DNA of 64,000 nt from contig NC_091054.1 in the NCBI RefSeq assembly GCF_963966145.1, positions 4,216,001 to 4,280,000 of the forward strand, written 5' to 3'. The notes below the pieces were generated by a model that saw only the letters and a list, made by a program, of their open reading frames with translations, had not been told where the DNA came from and made no database searches. Of this stretch, positions 47,698-59,676 are shown one piece after another. Origin of the DNA: Tenebrio molitor. Lineage: Eukaryota > Arthropoda > Insecta > Coleoptera > Tenebrionidae. Position 1 is the stretch's first letter; each line of letters opens with the position of its first letter. A program made the position numbers and the translations under genes.

Positions 47698-48964
47698 TAC
47701 TTCTGTGAGTCGAATTAATTTTATAAACGATATACAGAGTGAGTAAGTCTTAACTAAAATACTATTGACTGGACTAGATTTAAAGGAACAATATGGAACA
47801 AAAAACAGAAGGGACACTTTGAACACCTTTTATAATGGAATTCCATAAATTATTTCTTGTTGCTTTCGCTATTCTTAGATTTAGTAAGGTTATGTTTAGC
47901 TTCGACAATTGTCACTATAGGTTACAATGAATGAAGTGTTCTGTGTTTTGTTGTAGTCAGATATTCCAAGCATGCTTTTTCTAGTAGATTAGGCATTTTA
48001 GAGAATACTAGAAGGTGCAGGTTTGGAACATCTAACTACAAGCCGTAGACTTTCTGGGCCCTATTTACGCAGTTATAGTTTCATATTCATAGAGAGTATA
48101 AAATATGTCTAGATGGATAATTGAGGATAAAAACACTGGCACATTATTAGTGTTTAATCCTGTACGAGTCCCATGAGCTTGAATAATAAAGGAATTAAAA
48201 GTAATAGTCATTTGTATCGATTCTTTCAGAAAGTAGTGGCCACCCTTCATCAACAATTTATTCAATATACTAACATGTATTAATCAACCATGGAATATTT
48301 TATTTGTGGTCCCGGAACGAAGAATCCATTATGATCGAACGGATTTCCATAATTTATTGTTCACGTTACTATTTCTGAGGGCAATTTGGGCGACAGCCAA
48401 GAAATTGGACGCGCTTCTTCTGGCAACGATCATTTCTGATACATCTTCACCACCTGCAAGACTGGTCCAGTTTTTCGTGATGCTTCTCAGCCGTACAGTC
48501 TAGTATCTCACATTTAGAATTTTCAGGTCTGAACTGTACACAGAGCAGTCCCGAAGGTTCGGAGAACGAAATATGTTTTAAACTGGCTATTTGAGTTATC
48601 CATTTGCTGAACTCTAGACGTACGTAACTTTACTGCAAATTTTAAACTTATTTGCAAATTCACTTCAAACAGAATGGCGCATTGTGTTTGTTAGAGAATT
48701 CTACAGGCTGACATGCATTAAAATAAAAAAGTGGATCCTCTGTTCTCAAGTCTTTTGTATTTAAGTTAAGTTGTCAGTTTTAATGAAAGTTTCCGTGTTA
48801 TAGATTGTTGAATGGAGGAAATTTAATTGCTTTCCACACATTTCCGAGAAATTGCTAATGGCCATGACACTTTTATTCAGCGCAATGCTGTGATCAGATT
48901 CAGGTATTAAACCTTTTTATTACATTGCCTGACAAAATTAAGACTCGTGAATACTCTATAGGTA
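47698..48964. other. AT-rich DNA, no gene seen
   Basis: Nothing recognised. Short frames lack features. Confidence 0.4.
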
Positions 48965-49015
48965 GAGGTGTTGGATTCTCTCATGGGCTGTGTCCTTGGA
49001 AATTCTGTGCGAAGG
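48965..49015 (+). repeat. Dispersed repeat ggattctctcatgggctgtg, copy 2
   Basis: agaggtgttggattctctca, then tgggctgtgtccttggaaat and gcgaaggcgga. The same repeat is at 35904 and 63521. Confidence 0.65.
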
Positions 49016-49437
49016 CGGAACGTTCCTTAAATTCCACGAATTGTCCTATTTTGTAATTTTATCAAAACTTCTAATTTTAGTTCAACATCTGAAAATGTTT
49101 TACATATTTTGACAGGTTTAAAATATACTGCTTCTTCTCTCTAAAACTGTATTAACAATTGTATCACTTGTTAATCTTTCAGGTATGTCTCCATTGTTCA
49201 CATTAACAAATGTATTATTGTTCCTAACAAAGTGTTTCACATGATCTCTTCATTAAAAAATTATAACAATTACGTATCTTTTATTGTTTGTGTTCTTAAT
49301 GTTCTAATTTGTTTATGTACATGATGACACCTGCTTCGGTGAGCTCACTACAAGGTTTACATTATATCAGTTGCAGTTCGAAACAAAAAGTAAAGAACCA
49401 ACACTTTGACACTTGCTTTTACAGATTTAAACAAAAT
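49016..49437. other. AT-rich DNA, no gene seen
   Basis: Nothing recognised. Confidence 0.4.
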
Positions 49438-49506
49438 GACTCGGCTGCGCCTCGGCCAGAAGACTCAGACTCGGACACTTCTTGGCCTTGATACACAAAT
49501 AACTAC
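49438..49506 (-). mobile_element. CpG-rich element ending AGTTATTT, family O copy 1
   Basis: It shares actcggctgcgcctcggcca, actcagactcggac and ggccttgat-cacaaataact with 51419-51500. Read on the minus strand it begins agttatttgtg, like families Q and R. In this orientation the core is also a palindrome (gccgaggcgcagccgag). Confidence 0.65.
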
Positions 49507-49715
49507 CATGCGATTGAAAAAAAAAATCGAGAGGGCCATGATTAATACGCTTCAGTTGGCAACACGTAAAATTTAATTCAAATGTCATCAGATGTCATTA
49601 CTAATTACTGCAATTTAATTGATGTCCCGACTTTGCGAAGGTCATTTGAAAACATGAAGCGAAGAGTAACATTATGTTTTAAACCTCATTGTTTTATTGC
49701 ACTAGGTGAGAAATA
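49507..49715. other. AT-rich spacer
   Basis: Nothing recognised. Confidence 0.35.
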
Positions 49716-49716
49716 G

Positions 49717-50030
49717 TTATTTATGCAACGAGTTTTTGTGTAAATTGGGCTTTTCTAATTGCCCGAGGGACAAGATTAAAACACGAGCGTAGCGAGGGTT
49801 TTAAGGCCTCGAGGGCAATTAGAAATTAGACGTTCTTGACGTTTCCAAATCTTTTAAAAATGGTTTCGCATTTGCTTTTGACAGTTTTGACAAATTTTTC
49901 AAGACCTGTCAGAAATGTAACGTTGAATGTGTTGCCTAGGGCAACGGTTCGTTATCTGCTCGTTTTGCTTTAGGGCAGTTAAGAGGCAGTTTACAAAGGA
50001 GAAAAATGAAAATTTATGAGAGTTGAAAAC
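49717..50030 (+). mobile_element. AGTTATTTATG-started element, family R copy 2
   Basis: Close match to 34557-34925 over its length, with a deletion of several tens of bases after ctcgagggcaattag that removes the outer right arm of the palindrome. Confidence 0.8.
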
Positions 50031-51110
50031 AATAAATTCTTTTACAACCGACAGGTCAAGATTTCAACGTTCTCAAAATCACTAACCTAACTTTTAAGAT
50101 TGACATCAGACTGACATCTGAAAACGAATCTTAACAAATTGCCAACTGAAATTTTTGGTCACAGCCCACTCTAATTTTTTTTCGATATCACGGTATTTGT
50201 CACCATAGAAGTTTATTTATTTGTTTTTTGATGCATCATCTAATAGTTGGAGCTTAGCTCTAAGGGAAATAAAAGCAAGTGTCGGAATTCGTGGGTGTGC
50301 TGTCGTCGAGTCCACTTTAAAAGAGAACCGTCCGGAACGAACGGTATTTCTCTTAAGCCATCGATTCCTCCGGATTGACTGTCCCGTGTAGGCACGTACG
50401 CGCTTCGCCTCCTAACTTCTTTGTGCCCATAATGATCGTGAACTTTTTGTAATTTCCGTTCCGGTGAAGAGCCACCCGCGAAAAATCGAGGCAATCGTTC
50501 ACCCACCCCAGGCCAAATTGCGTTATTAGGGGAAAAAATCGAGAGTTCTCCGGAACACATACACACATCCAGCCCATTTAGCCCGCCACCCCCGAACAAA
50601 GGACGCGAATTTATCCAAGTGCCGCCGTTATGAAGACTAATCGCATTTCTGGAACATTTACTACACGGATTCACGAGGAAGCAAAAACCTCCCTGAATAC
50701 TAATCGAACACGGGACAAAGACGAAACAATAGCGGACTTGTCGATCGTAAATCAAGCCGTTTAATCGCCACGTCCGATCACCAGATGGCGCTTTTTTTAG
50801 GTGGAAACTTCACAAGCCGCCCCTTGTTCCGTCTAATTATAACGTCCTGGCCGCCATCACGATGTAAACATACGCATACAGGGAAAAAGGGGTAATTATC
50901 GTGCTACTGCGTGGTGTGGTATACACGGTGGGCACTCGTGCGTCAACTCGCTTGTTTTAATTTAATTGGGTGCTTGAACAGTGGTTTCACGGAGAAATTT
51001 TAATTGCACGGCAAGACTAATGGGGGCGGCGCCGTCGCCGCCGTCGGTGTACGATCGTTGTCGGCGAGCAGGTGGCCCACATCCCGAACATACTGTATCT
51101 TCTTAACGAT
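50031..51110. other. GC-rich noncoding block 11
   Basis: CG-rich from about 50,270 to 51,080. A 171-codon minus-strand frame (50240-50755) overlaps a second frame and has no recognised domain. GC-lowered stop density can explain it. A candidate regulatory block. Confidence 0.3.
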
Positions 51111-51418
51111 GTCTTCGAAACTTCCAGTTTCACAAATAATTGTACTCAGGTGGTACAAAAGATAAAAATAGTTGTTATTTTTTCGTGAAGCGATATTTTT
51201 TACAGTGTGTCAGGTCGGAAGGGTAGACGGCAATTCCAATTGTTTTCCTCTGGAGATTTGCCTCCTCACTTGTGCGGTATGAATACGAAACTACGTTACT
51301 CCAATATGTTTGAGACTTTGCGGAAAAACAAAACTTTTTCCAGATTGCTTAATTTTAATGGAAGAGAAATCAGGGGAACTAATCACTCATTATCAAGTTT
51401 CTTCATCTGTTGGTGTTG
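51111..51418. other. AT-rich DNA, no gene seen
   Basis: Nothing recognised before the repeat at 51,419. Confidence 0.35.
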
Positions 51419-51500
51419 TTACTCGGCTGCGCCTCGGCCAGAAAACTCAGACTCGGACGAAAAGTTGCAGTTTTTGGCCTTGATGCACATAAATAACTAC
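51419..51500 (-). mobile_element. CpG-rich element ending AGTTATTT, family O copy 2
   Basis: Matches 49438-49506 (actcggctgcgcctcggcca, ggccttgatgcacataaata), with about 14 extra bases in the middle. Confidence 0.65.
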
Positions 51501-54428
51501 TGTTTCGGCAAAATTGTTCCTCTTTGTTCAAACGTAACAATCACCAACGATTCGTCACTTTTGAATTGTTTTTTGTGTTCCTATGATCTAAGAACTTATG
51601 AATAATTCTCGACGATATAGGTGTGACCGCTGATTGTGAGTGAAATTCTTGTGCAGTTATTTGTGTCACGTTTGAATCATACTTTTAAATACAATTAAAC
51701 AATGCTTGTTTGTTTTGAGAATTTATTGTTGGTAGGTTTTCGCCAACCACATGCCCTAAGCACGGCATTCAGGCCGAGTTGATTTACGACTGTGGATACT
51801 CTATTAATAACAATTTATCAATTGAAAGAATCAAACTCGGTGGTTTATTTTAATCTTGAAACCGCGTTGAGTTGGCGAGGTTGATGTCCTTTGCTTGAAA
51901 TTTTTAGTAAGATGAGGCTGTGAAAATAACGATACAACTTCGATCGATTTTTAAAATTACTAGTTTTCTGCTTGATCCAAAGTTTTTATGTTGACGGAAA
52001 GTGTAACAACCTCTTAAACATCCAATTTAACAGGTTTAATAAATTGATGCAAAATTGGTAAAATCAGGTTCTGTGATTTGCCAAACCTACCTTGCAGACA
52101 AAATTTTTGTTGAATTTTTAATTCCACAAAATCTCAAAGAATTCCACAACAACTTGTTGTTTACATTGCAATTCATAAAATTACAGTTGGGAAGTTTTCG
52201 TCGCTCTCTCATATCTCCTGTGAGCAATTGTAGAAATAAGGTTCCTTCTTTGGAACTTCGCTAAGTCATACTCACGAATGTGGTGTACTGACTTTAGATT
52301 ATCTGTAAAAGATAGAAAAAACTTTAGTGCTGACAGGAGTTTACTAAAAGGACTTAGGAAAGATCATGTTTTTTTAAGAAGGAATTGTAGTGGAGGAGTT
52401 GTGGCTTGAAGTTCGCCAGGTATCTAGTCTAGACTTCTTATTTATATGTCCCAAAATGAGCTTTGTATCTTGTTAATGTGTCTGGTCTCGAGCTCGAGCA
52501 TCTTCTCAAGACATGCAATTGGCACTCTTCTGATGTTATCACATAACATAATGAACTTTAAGATAAAAATGAAAGAAGATTTTTGCGTACTATTTTCAGA
52601 TTTTATTCTTGGATTGGTTAAGAGCAGCATTATCAAAGGAACTTTGATCAATGATAACGATTTTATTTCTCAGCCAAATTTGAATGGACTTTACTTCATG
52701 GGTGGAGACAAAATTCTGCTAAAATATTCATGGTTGATTTTTAAAGAGGACCTCATTAAATCGTCCTAAGACGTTTTGGCAATTTGAAAAAGCTCCAAAG
52801 CATCAAAAACTATTATTTTCTCCCTGTAAAATGTTTAAGATGTTTTGGTTTCGATAGCCCCTTTATAAAACACGAGGCCCCCCTCGTTATATTTTTTAAC
52901 CCCGTTTGATTGTGCATGGGTCCCTCCTGGTCTGCTTTAAATGATCTGGCATCTACTTCTTCGTTTGGTTTAGTAACTCTTATTCACAAAGAAAATTTCT
53001 CATTCTCAAACAGAATTTTCAATGTTTTCCATTTGCATACTCCTACAGTCGTTTGTTTCTTTTAGAAATGGATGTTTTTTTGTAATAGTCTTGTCATCAA
53101 TAATATGAGAATTTCCCAAAAAAAAAAATAATACCAAGACATTTATTTCATTAAATTATAGCAACATGTCATAAACGTGAAAATATGAATGCAAGAAAGT
53201 AAGGTTAGAAAGTTGACGTTTCATGTCAACGTGTGCGAAGTGTACACCAAGAATCTAACGAATAATTTAAATTAACGCAAAGAAATCATTCATAAAAGCT
53301 GCAATTTCTACTTGTACATTTAAAACATTAAGTAATTTTTGCAACTAAATTTGACTGTATTTAAGTGTTTGAGTGACGTAATCACACAATTAAGCATATC
53401 AATGAGAGAAGACATGCGGTTTCCTCTCCAAGGCTTCAAGGCAAGCTACAAATTTAATATTCTGAGAGTAAATGACATCTGAACTTTCTGTCTGTTGTCA
53501 ATCCTGATTACTATCAATGTTTAAATACAATCAGAGAATTTTTTTTGCTTGGTGGTTCAATTAATATTTAATTTCCGATAATCACATCCGGATAGCAAAG
53601 CCTTCAGGACGGTTTAGTTTACTCTATGTAGACATTTTTTCCTTGAAAACATTTTAAGTGAAAAGTAGTTGAAAGTATTTTTGAAAGTGAAGAATATCAA
53701 TTTTGAGGTTATTGCAAAGTATTTCTGACTGACCTAATTTATCACTGTAATAACAATAAAATTAATCATGTCTTGGTGTTCTATTTTAAGCGACTGTAGT
53801 ACACGTACCACATCTTTGCATTGATATTGCATTGTCCGATGACATATTGTGCAATAAAAGGGTTAAGGAATGTCACGTCAATAAAAGCTGAACTTTTAGT
53901 TGAAAGTTTCTCTAAAGCTTCGTTTGTCAACTAGGTACTGAGGCGTCGTAAAAGAAGAATAAGTATTCACAGTAAATATAAACAAATTTAAGTCAGTTTG
54001 AAAAATCAACTTAGCAAATTCAGAGACTAAATTAATTGAGGAATTAGGAGAAATCAGGCAAATTAAATTAAAAACCAACTTCTGGCGTTTAGGATTCCAC
54101 TGTAAAAAAAATGTAAGGCGTGAGGTGACTGTTACGTCAAGTGAGGCGAACATACGACGCATAGATTTATCGTTACTGCGCACCTCCCTGATGTCATATC
54201 GTGATGAACTAAAGTGGAGAACGCAATCAAGAGATTTCTCTTTCTAACAAATTTTGTTTGAAGAAAATCGATGGGTTAGTTTTCGAATCAAATCGATTCA
54301 AACAGACAGACAAAAATTTTAAAAACTGCTGAAATGCGTTCTGCAGCGTGTGAATAACTTAAAAAATTCCCAAATTAATTTAAATATCAAACAGACACTC
54401 TAATTTTGTTTATACGGGTATGCAAATA
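51501..54428. other. AT-rich DNA, no gene seen
   Basis: About 2.9 kb with no recognised repeat. A 107-codon plus-strand frame starting with ATG at 52,446 and a 95-codon minus-strand frame at 53,896 have no identifiable features. Confidence 0.4.
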
Positions 54429-54590
54429 CAGTAAAGCGTCTATTTTTGGCCACCTCTGAAAAACGGTCACCTCTAAAAACGGCCCAGAACCGACGTGTTT
54501 TATTTATTCTTCACTCTCAATAACGGCCACCTCTCTATTGCGGTCAGTTTTACAATACATTTTTGTGGCCGCTATTGAGAGGTTTTACTG
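54429..54590. mobile_element. CAGTAAAACCTCT-ended MITE (pogo/Tigger-like termini)
   Basis: The left end cagtaaagcgtct and right end gaggttttactg are inverted repeats flanked by TA. Inside, ggccacctct-type units recur in both orientations. The termini resemble those of pogo-type Tc1/mariner elements (from memory). 162 bp, noncoding. Confidence 0.7.
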
Positions 54591-54664
54591 TATTACAAAA
54601 AGAAAAATAACCGCAAAATAAAAGTTTTCCTGAATAACTAGTCTCTTTTTAAAAATTAGATATA

Positions 54665-55132
54665 CAGGGTGTTTCTGAAATACGTGTGTTAATTTTAACT
54701 GGTAATAGAACTCGTCAAAAGGAACAACTTTTCTATCTACCATTTTACCGAAAAACGATGTTTAATTCCAAAAAAAAATTGGACAGATTTTTCACTAAAA
54801 CAGCCCTACGCCACTAAATACTGCAATGGCTAATTGAGATCAGCGCTAATATGAAAAAAACATCCATTTTCATCCAGAAAACGTGTTTTAACGCCGAAAT
54901 CGAAATTCAAATAAATCTACCCGTATAGCAAAAAATCCACTTCGTAAGAATCTGGTTGTTTCACGTTTTTAGATAGCTCAGTTTTGGAGATATGAACGGT
55001 TTTAGGAAAATCTTTCCTAGTTTTTTAAATCATTACGCAACGTTTTTTGCCTAATGGCAGAGAGAAAAGTTGTTCCTTTTGATGAGTTCTATTACCAGTT
55101 AAAATTAACACACTTATTTCAGAAACACCCTG
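54665..55132. mobile_element. CAGGGTGT inverted-repeat element, family A copy 2
   Basis: 468 bp, the same length and orientation as 1249-1716 and closely similar throughout, with TA on both sides. Confidence 0.9.
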
Positions 55133-55700
55133 TATACATATTCATCGTCGGTAAACCATCAGAATAATAACAGGACTCCAACTGTAAAGCTTGCTTTCCT
55201 TCTCTCCGTTATCTCCACAAAGAAAACGATTCATATTGACTCGCAGTTTCTTAAGCCTTTTTTTCATTTCAAAAATTTGATCGTGGGTCGTCGAATTGCA
55301 CAATAGAACGAATTTCATGAATAGAAATTTTTTATTATAAAAATGTTTGAATTGAAAATGCCGCCCAAATTTCAAATCGCTACATTTTTAATCAGTTCGA
55401 GATGTTTAAGACAACACTTAATTAATTTAGATTAGGTTATTTCAGTGTTGTTACGACCCATAATGCAGGAGTAACTTTAATATTACGCGAAATTTCGACG
55501 GAACTTTTAAATTACTCCAAAGAAAGTTTTCTTTTAAAGCGAAACAACATAACCAGAAGTCTGATGCGGCTTGAAGAAGTCGGAATGGATCAAGTGTGTA
55601 TCGAGAGATCATTATAATATATCTACATACCGGTATTCGCATATAATAGCCTTCCTCCGACCTCTTACACTCATGTACGGTAGTGAGTCCGTAATCTGAT
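55133..55700. other. AT-rich DNA, no gene seen
   Basis: Nothing recognised. Confidence 0.35.
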
Positions 55701-56420
55701 TCACGAAAAATGGAATAATAAAGGAAATTGTTTCCGAGCTTGGAATTTTTAGAGCGCCTTCTTCCGCCGCCTCCACCCACCGCCGCCAAACCGGAGATTC
55801 TCACAGCCGACCTCTCACCAACGAAGACGCGGGCGGCCTCCTCCTTCCTGATCGTCTTCCTCGATCGGTCTCTCCGTTGAAAGAGGATGTCTATAGGCGG
55901 CATAGAGGGGAAAAACGTCACTTCTAATCCAGTGCGAGTGGAAACTGATCCGAGTTAACTGCATCGGTAATCCGCTTCCCTCCGTTGTTTATTGCGATTG
56001 TAAAGTGCGTTTCCCGTTCGGCCTTTTCCTCTTATTGGTTTTCACTTTGCTTCTTTTAACATTTATCGTCGGACCGTGGAACGTCTACGTGCGCCGAGAT
56101 TACTCCTCGCTGCACCCTTATTATCGCCCGTCGGAGGATACCGTCTGGATATTGTTTACACAGTCTGACGTGAGTTTTTCCTTTTTCTTTTGGCGGACTG
56201 GTCCGGAGAAACTTTCGAGAGGAAATCGATGGGACGAACGTGACACGAACAATTATCGTAAATAACGCAATTATTTGCGAATTTGCCGCCGTTTCCTATT
56301 GAAATGGTCCCGTTTCGGGGGGAGGAAAGAAACAATGAGCGCCCGCCGCGGATGCTTTACGCTACGGTTGCGGCTGCGGGCACGGTCGAGGTCCCCGCGG
56401 CTTAATTAATGCCAACTCTA
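55701..56420. other. GC-rich block 12 (contains a possible exon)
   Basis: CG-rich around 55,740-55,880 and 56,280-56,420. The candidate exon at 55933-56169 lies between. A minus-strand frame of 156 codons (55451-55921) has no recognised features. Confidence 0.3.
55933..56169 (+). CDS. Possible internal exon encoding a membrane segment (unproven)
   Basis: A stretch of exactly 79 codons is bounded by a good acceptor (CTTCTAATCCAG) and a good donor (GAC|GTGAGT), phase 0 at both ends. The translation has a hydrophobic run (GLFLLLVFTLLLLTFIV) and then a polar, aromatic stretch (VYVRRDYSSLHPYYRPSEDT). The layout suggests a signal anchor or single membrane span. There is no in-frame ATG, and no partner exon was found within the window. 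I do not recognise the protein. It could be an exon of a gene with long introns or a chance open stretch. Confidence 0.25.
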
Positions 56421-57136
56421 TCAACAAACTGGTCCGATCTTTTATTTGGACGAGTGGATTTGTTGTTTTTGGCTAAAATGCACAGTTGGCACTGCTGATA
56501 AATTTGAAAATCACTGTTTTATCGGCTTTGCCTTTGAATCGTGTTTGTGGTGGACAGAGTGTGTAATTCCACGGTTTGTCAGATACGTAAACACCAATTT
56601 TTGTCAAAAGATTGCATTTCAGTTACTATTGTCGGGTTTTTGCCGAAGAGTAATGGCGGGAGAAGCAACGCTATTAATTTATAATGTGACCAACATTTTA
56701 TAGTGTTTTTAAAATTCATAGAAATGTTGTCCGAATTATGGTGACTAAACCAACATCAAAATTTGAACATAACCCAAGCCTTAACCGATTCTTTTTCACC
56801 TGCAATTAGATCGCAGCTTAAGTATCGTTTTTTCTTTATTATTTTTATAACCTTAAAATTAGTTTTTAACAGAATTTTAAAAACATGTTTATTATGCTTT
56901 ACTTAACGTAAAGTCGAAAAGTTTTAGTTTTATGAACCAATATTAGTTCTGTTACAACTCCAAACAGCGTCGTGATGGTAACTTTAATAAAGATTTTATA
57001 GTCTTTTTGAAATTGTAAAATTGTGGTATTTATACACCCACAAAAATTTTATAGTCGCAAAGTCACACAAGATGAGAAGAGTATGGGCATTTATACCCTA
57101 TTTACAAGCTAGATAGCACATGGAATATGCGTTCAG
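56421..57136. other. AT-rich DNA, no gene seen
   Basis: Nothing recognised. Confidence 0.35.
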
Positions 57137-57436
57137 CACCGAGCCCCGTAGGTGCGTGACAAACGCGTCCGGTTTAAAATCGGTAGGTTTGGGGTTCAAA
57201 TCCCTGCCCGGACTGTTGTTCGAAAAGGTTTTTTTCAGAGGTTTTCCTCATTTAGTCCTGTGAACGCATACCCAGGAAGCAGCGAATCCTGGTACAGTCC
57301 CATATCCTCTGAGAACCACTCGATTTTGACAGTGTCCCACCCGCGGGAGACTTCTCTTAACGAGGGGTCTCTACCAAGAGCAGACCATATGGGCGATTTA
57401 ACGGTCACACTAGTCCCGAGTCATAACAGCGTCCAG
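57137..57436 (+). mobile_element. tRNA-derived SINE, copy 3 (different body)
   Basis: The head has a B box (GGTTCAAATCC) and a weak A box (about 57,150, gtgacaaacgcg). The shared ggtttttttcagaggttttc motif follows, but the rest of the body differs from the copies at 16605 and 45945. The 3' end is uncertain and no target-site duplication was found. Confidence 0.65.
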
Positions 57437-58396
57437 TGTTTGTTTTGTATGTGCTCATTTTCAGTGGACTTTACACAACTTACAATGATTACAGTTAAGG
57501 TTAGTTAGAGCAGCGAAGAAGCTTTCTAAGATTTCCTTCAAGATACTGGTTACGGTAGTGTGTGTAGAACTAAACATACACCATATTATAAAGTAAGTTA
57601 AACAAACGCGGGGGGTGAAAAAACGTAGAAATCAATATTGAAAAAATATCTTAATTGATATCAGTTTATTTTAAAAATGAAATTCATTCGTTTTTGGGCC
57701 GAAGGGCAGAAATAATCATCCAAACTTTTTTATTTCGTTTAATTTTGTTCGCAATACGCTTTTCATGTTTTGATAAAACAATATTATCTTTTTTTTATCA
57801 AACAAAGATATATCTAGTTATTTTTATACAGGATTATTGTAAATGTTTTTTACATCGCAGATACTTACAGGTTTACCGTCTCTCAATTCCTGTGTGCTAG
57901 AATATAAATTTGACATTTGACATTTCACACTTGCCACCTTGGAGTTTTCATTTTTCAAAATGGAAATTAGGTTGTTCTAAATTAGTTACGATAGCACAAG
58001 TGTTTTCACCCCTACAGGACATTAGTTATTCCCATAAGAAGTAAACACTCTCTTGTTTTGGCAACAAGAAAAACGGTTATACTCTCTAATGTATTTTACG
58101 TTTATTGTGATCTCTTATTATGGAAAAGAAACATTAATAGTGATGAGTGGACTTGTTCACTCTTCGCCGACAAGAATAAATACCTTACAAAATATCACAA
58201 TTTTCTAAACCAAGAAACTTCGTTGGTGGCCCATGTCAAAGATGTTATATAAAAATGTGTTCAAGCTTGAAGTGCAAGTAAAGGAAAACCCACTTAAGCC
58301 TTTTAGAAAAATTTATGAAGCTGTTGCGGATTGGAAAAACGACAAACACCGCCCTCAAACATTTTTGCAATTTTTGAATATTTTAGACATGGCAAG
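57437..58396. other. AT-rich DNA, no gene seen
   Basis: Nothing recognised. Confidence 0.35.
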
Positions 58397-58550
58397 AGTT
58401 ATTTACGAACCAAGTGCGGGAAGTCGATGTTCCCGCATGAGCGCATCTTTTTTAAAGCACGAGCGACGAAGGAGCGAGTGCCTTTAATTAATGTGCGAAT
58501 GAGCGGAAGATTTCTTCACGCAAGTGGCTCGTACAATATTTTTTGTAAGA
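58397..58550 (+). mobile_element. AGTTATTTACG-started CpG-rich element, family Q copy 3
   Basis: Starts agttatttacgaaccaagtg, with the core gcacgagcgacgaaggagcg and the end gtacaatattttttgtaa, as in 25735-25880. Confidence 0.75.
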
Positions 58551-59195
58551 TCAAGAAGGCAGTGACCTTTGGTTATTTTATTAGAAACAATTGCTTCACT
58601 TGACGTTTCAATTTTTGCAGTTATTTGTGAGTTTTGTTGTATTTGTATTGTATTTTATGTAGGATTTGTAGGAACAATTTTCAACGATTATAAATATTTC
58701 CCTAATTTTTAATGGAGGAAAATCCAGAGAAGGTGTATTTTATGAACTAAATTTTATTATTATCAAGACCGATTTTTTTTAATGCCTGAAAGGACCAGTG
58801 TGTGCAATTTTTACATCGAGTCGATCGGGAAAAACTCGTTACTGATTGAGCGTTGGATGTTGGAAGCGTCACTTCCAAGGCTGTGAGTACAAAAAATGTT
58901 TTTGAAAATTGGTGGAGAAGAGTAATGAAGCGTCTGGAACATAGTAGTGAACATTTTTTCTTTGAAAACAATACATTCTTTTTTGTGGCAGACTTGGTAT
59001 CAATTATTTCTTACATTTTTTTTTTTTTTGTAAATTCACATCAATAGATCTTTAGGATGGTGTAGTTACGCTGTATCTTATAGGTGGCAAATTTTACAGC
59101 CAACTCCGATGTAAGAAACAAGAAGCGGTCAAAAATCGCGCCGTTGTGTATTTCCATGGAGATGGTTAAAATGTCATTTTTTTTCTGAGCAGAGT
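58551..59195. other. AT-rich DNA, no gene seen
   Basis: A T run lies near 59,015. Nothing else recognised. Confidence 0.35.
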
Positions 59196-59305
59196 ACTTC
59201 AGAGTAGAAGGTCTTTTTGTGCTTCGCCCTGTTGCGACCTCAACTGCGTCTCGGTCTCAATCTCTGGGCTTGCCACAAAAAGACTCACTTCTACTCTTCA
59301 TGATA
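59196..59305. mobile_element. Short inverted-repeat element, AGAGTAG / CTTTTTGTG type, copy 2
   Basis: Inverted counterpart of 9924-10037: cttcagagtag and tctttttgtgct at the left, cacaaaaaga and ctactcttcatgata at the right, with cgtctcggtctcaatctc between. Confidence 0.7.
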
Positions 59306-59310
59306 AAATA

Positions 59311-59676
59311 CAGTGTGTTTCTGAAATAAGTGCATTAATTTTAACTGGTAATAGAACTCATCAAAAGGAACAACTTTTCTCTCTGCCATTTTGGCGAAAA
59401 ACGTTGCGTAATGGCTTAAAAAAATAGGAAAGATTTTCCTAAAACCGTTCATATCTCCAAAACCAAGCTACCTAAAAACGTGAAACAACCAGATTCTTAC
59501 GAAGTGGATTTTTTTTGCAGTATTTAGTGGCGTAGGGCTATTTTAATGAAAAATCTCACCAATTTTTTTTTGGAATTAAACATCGTTTTTCGGCAAAATG
59601 GTAGATAGAAAAGTTGTTCCTTTTGACGAGTTCTATTACCAGTTAAAATTAATGTACCTATTTCAGAAACACCCTG
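59311..59676. mobile_element. CAGGGTGT element, family A copy 3 (inverted, internally deleted)
   Basis: 366 bp in the opposite orientation to copies 1 and 2, with about 100 bp missing from the middle. The left end has decayed to CAGTGTGT. It lies 5 bases after the previous element. Confidence 0.85.

Noticed and set aside
50240..50755. 171-codon minus-strand frame as a gene
   Set aside because: No domain, no splice signals, a competing overlapping frame and GC-rich context that lowers stop frequency.
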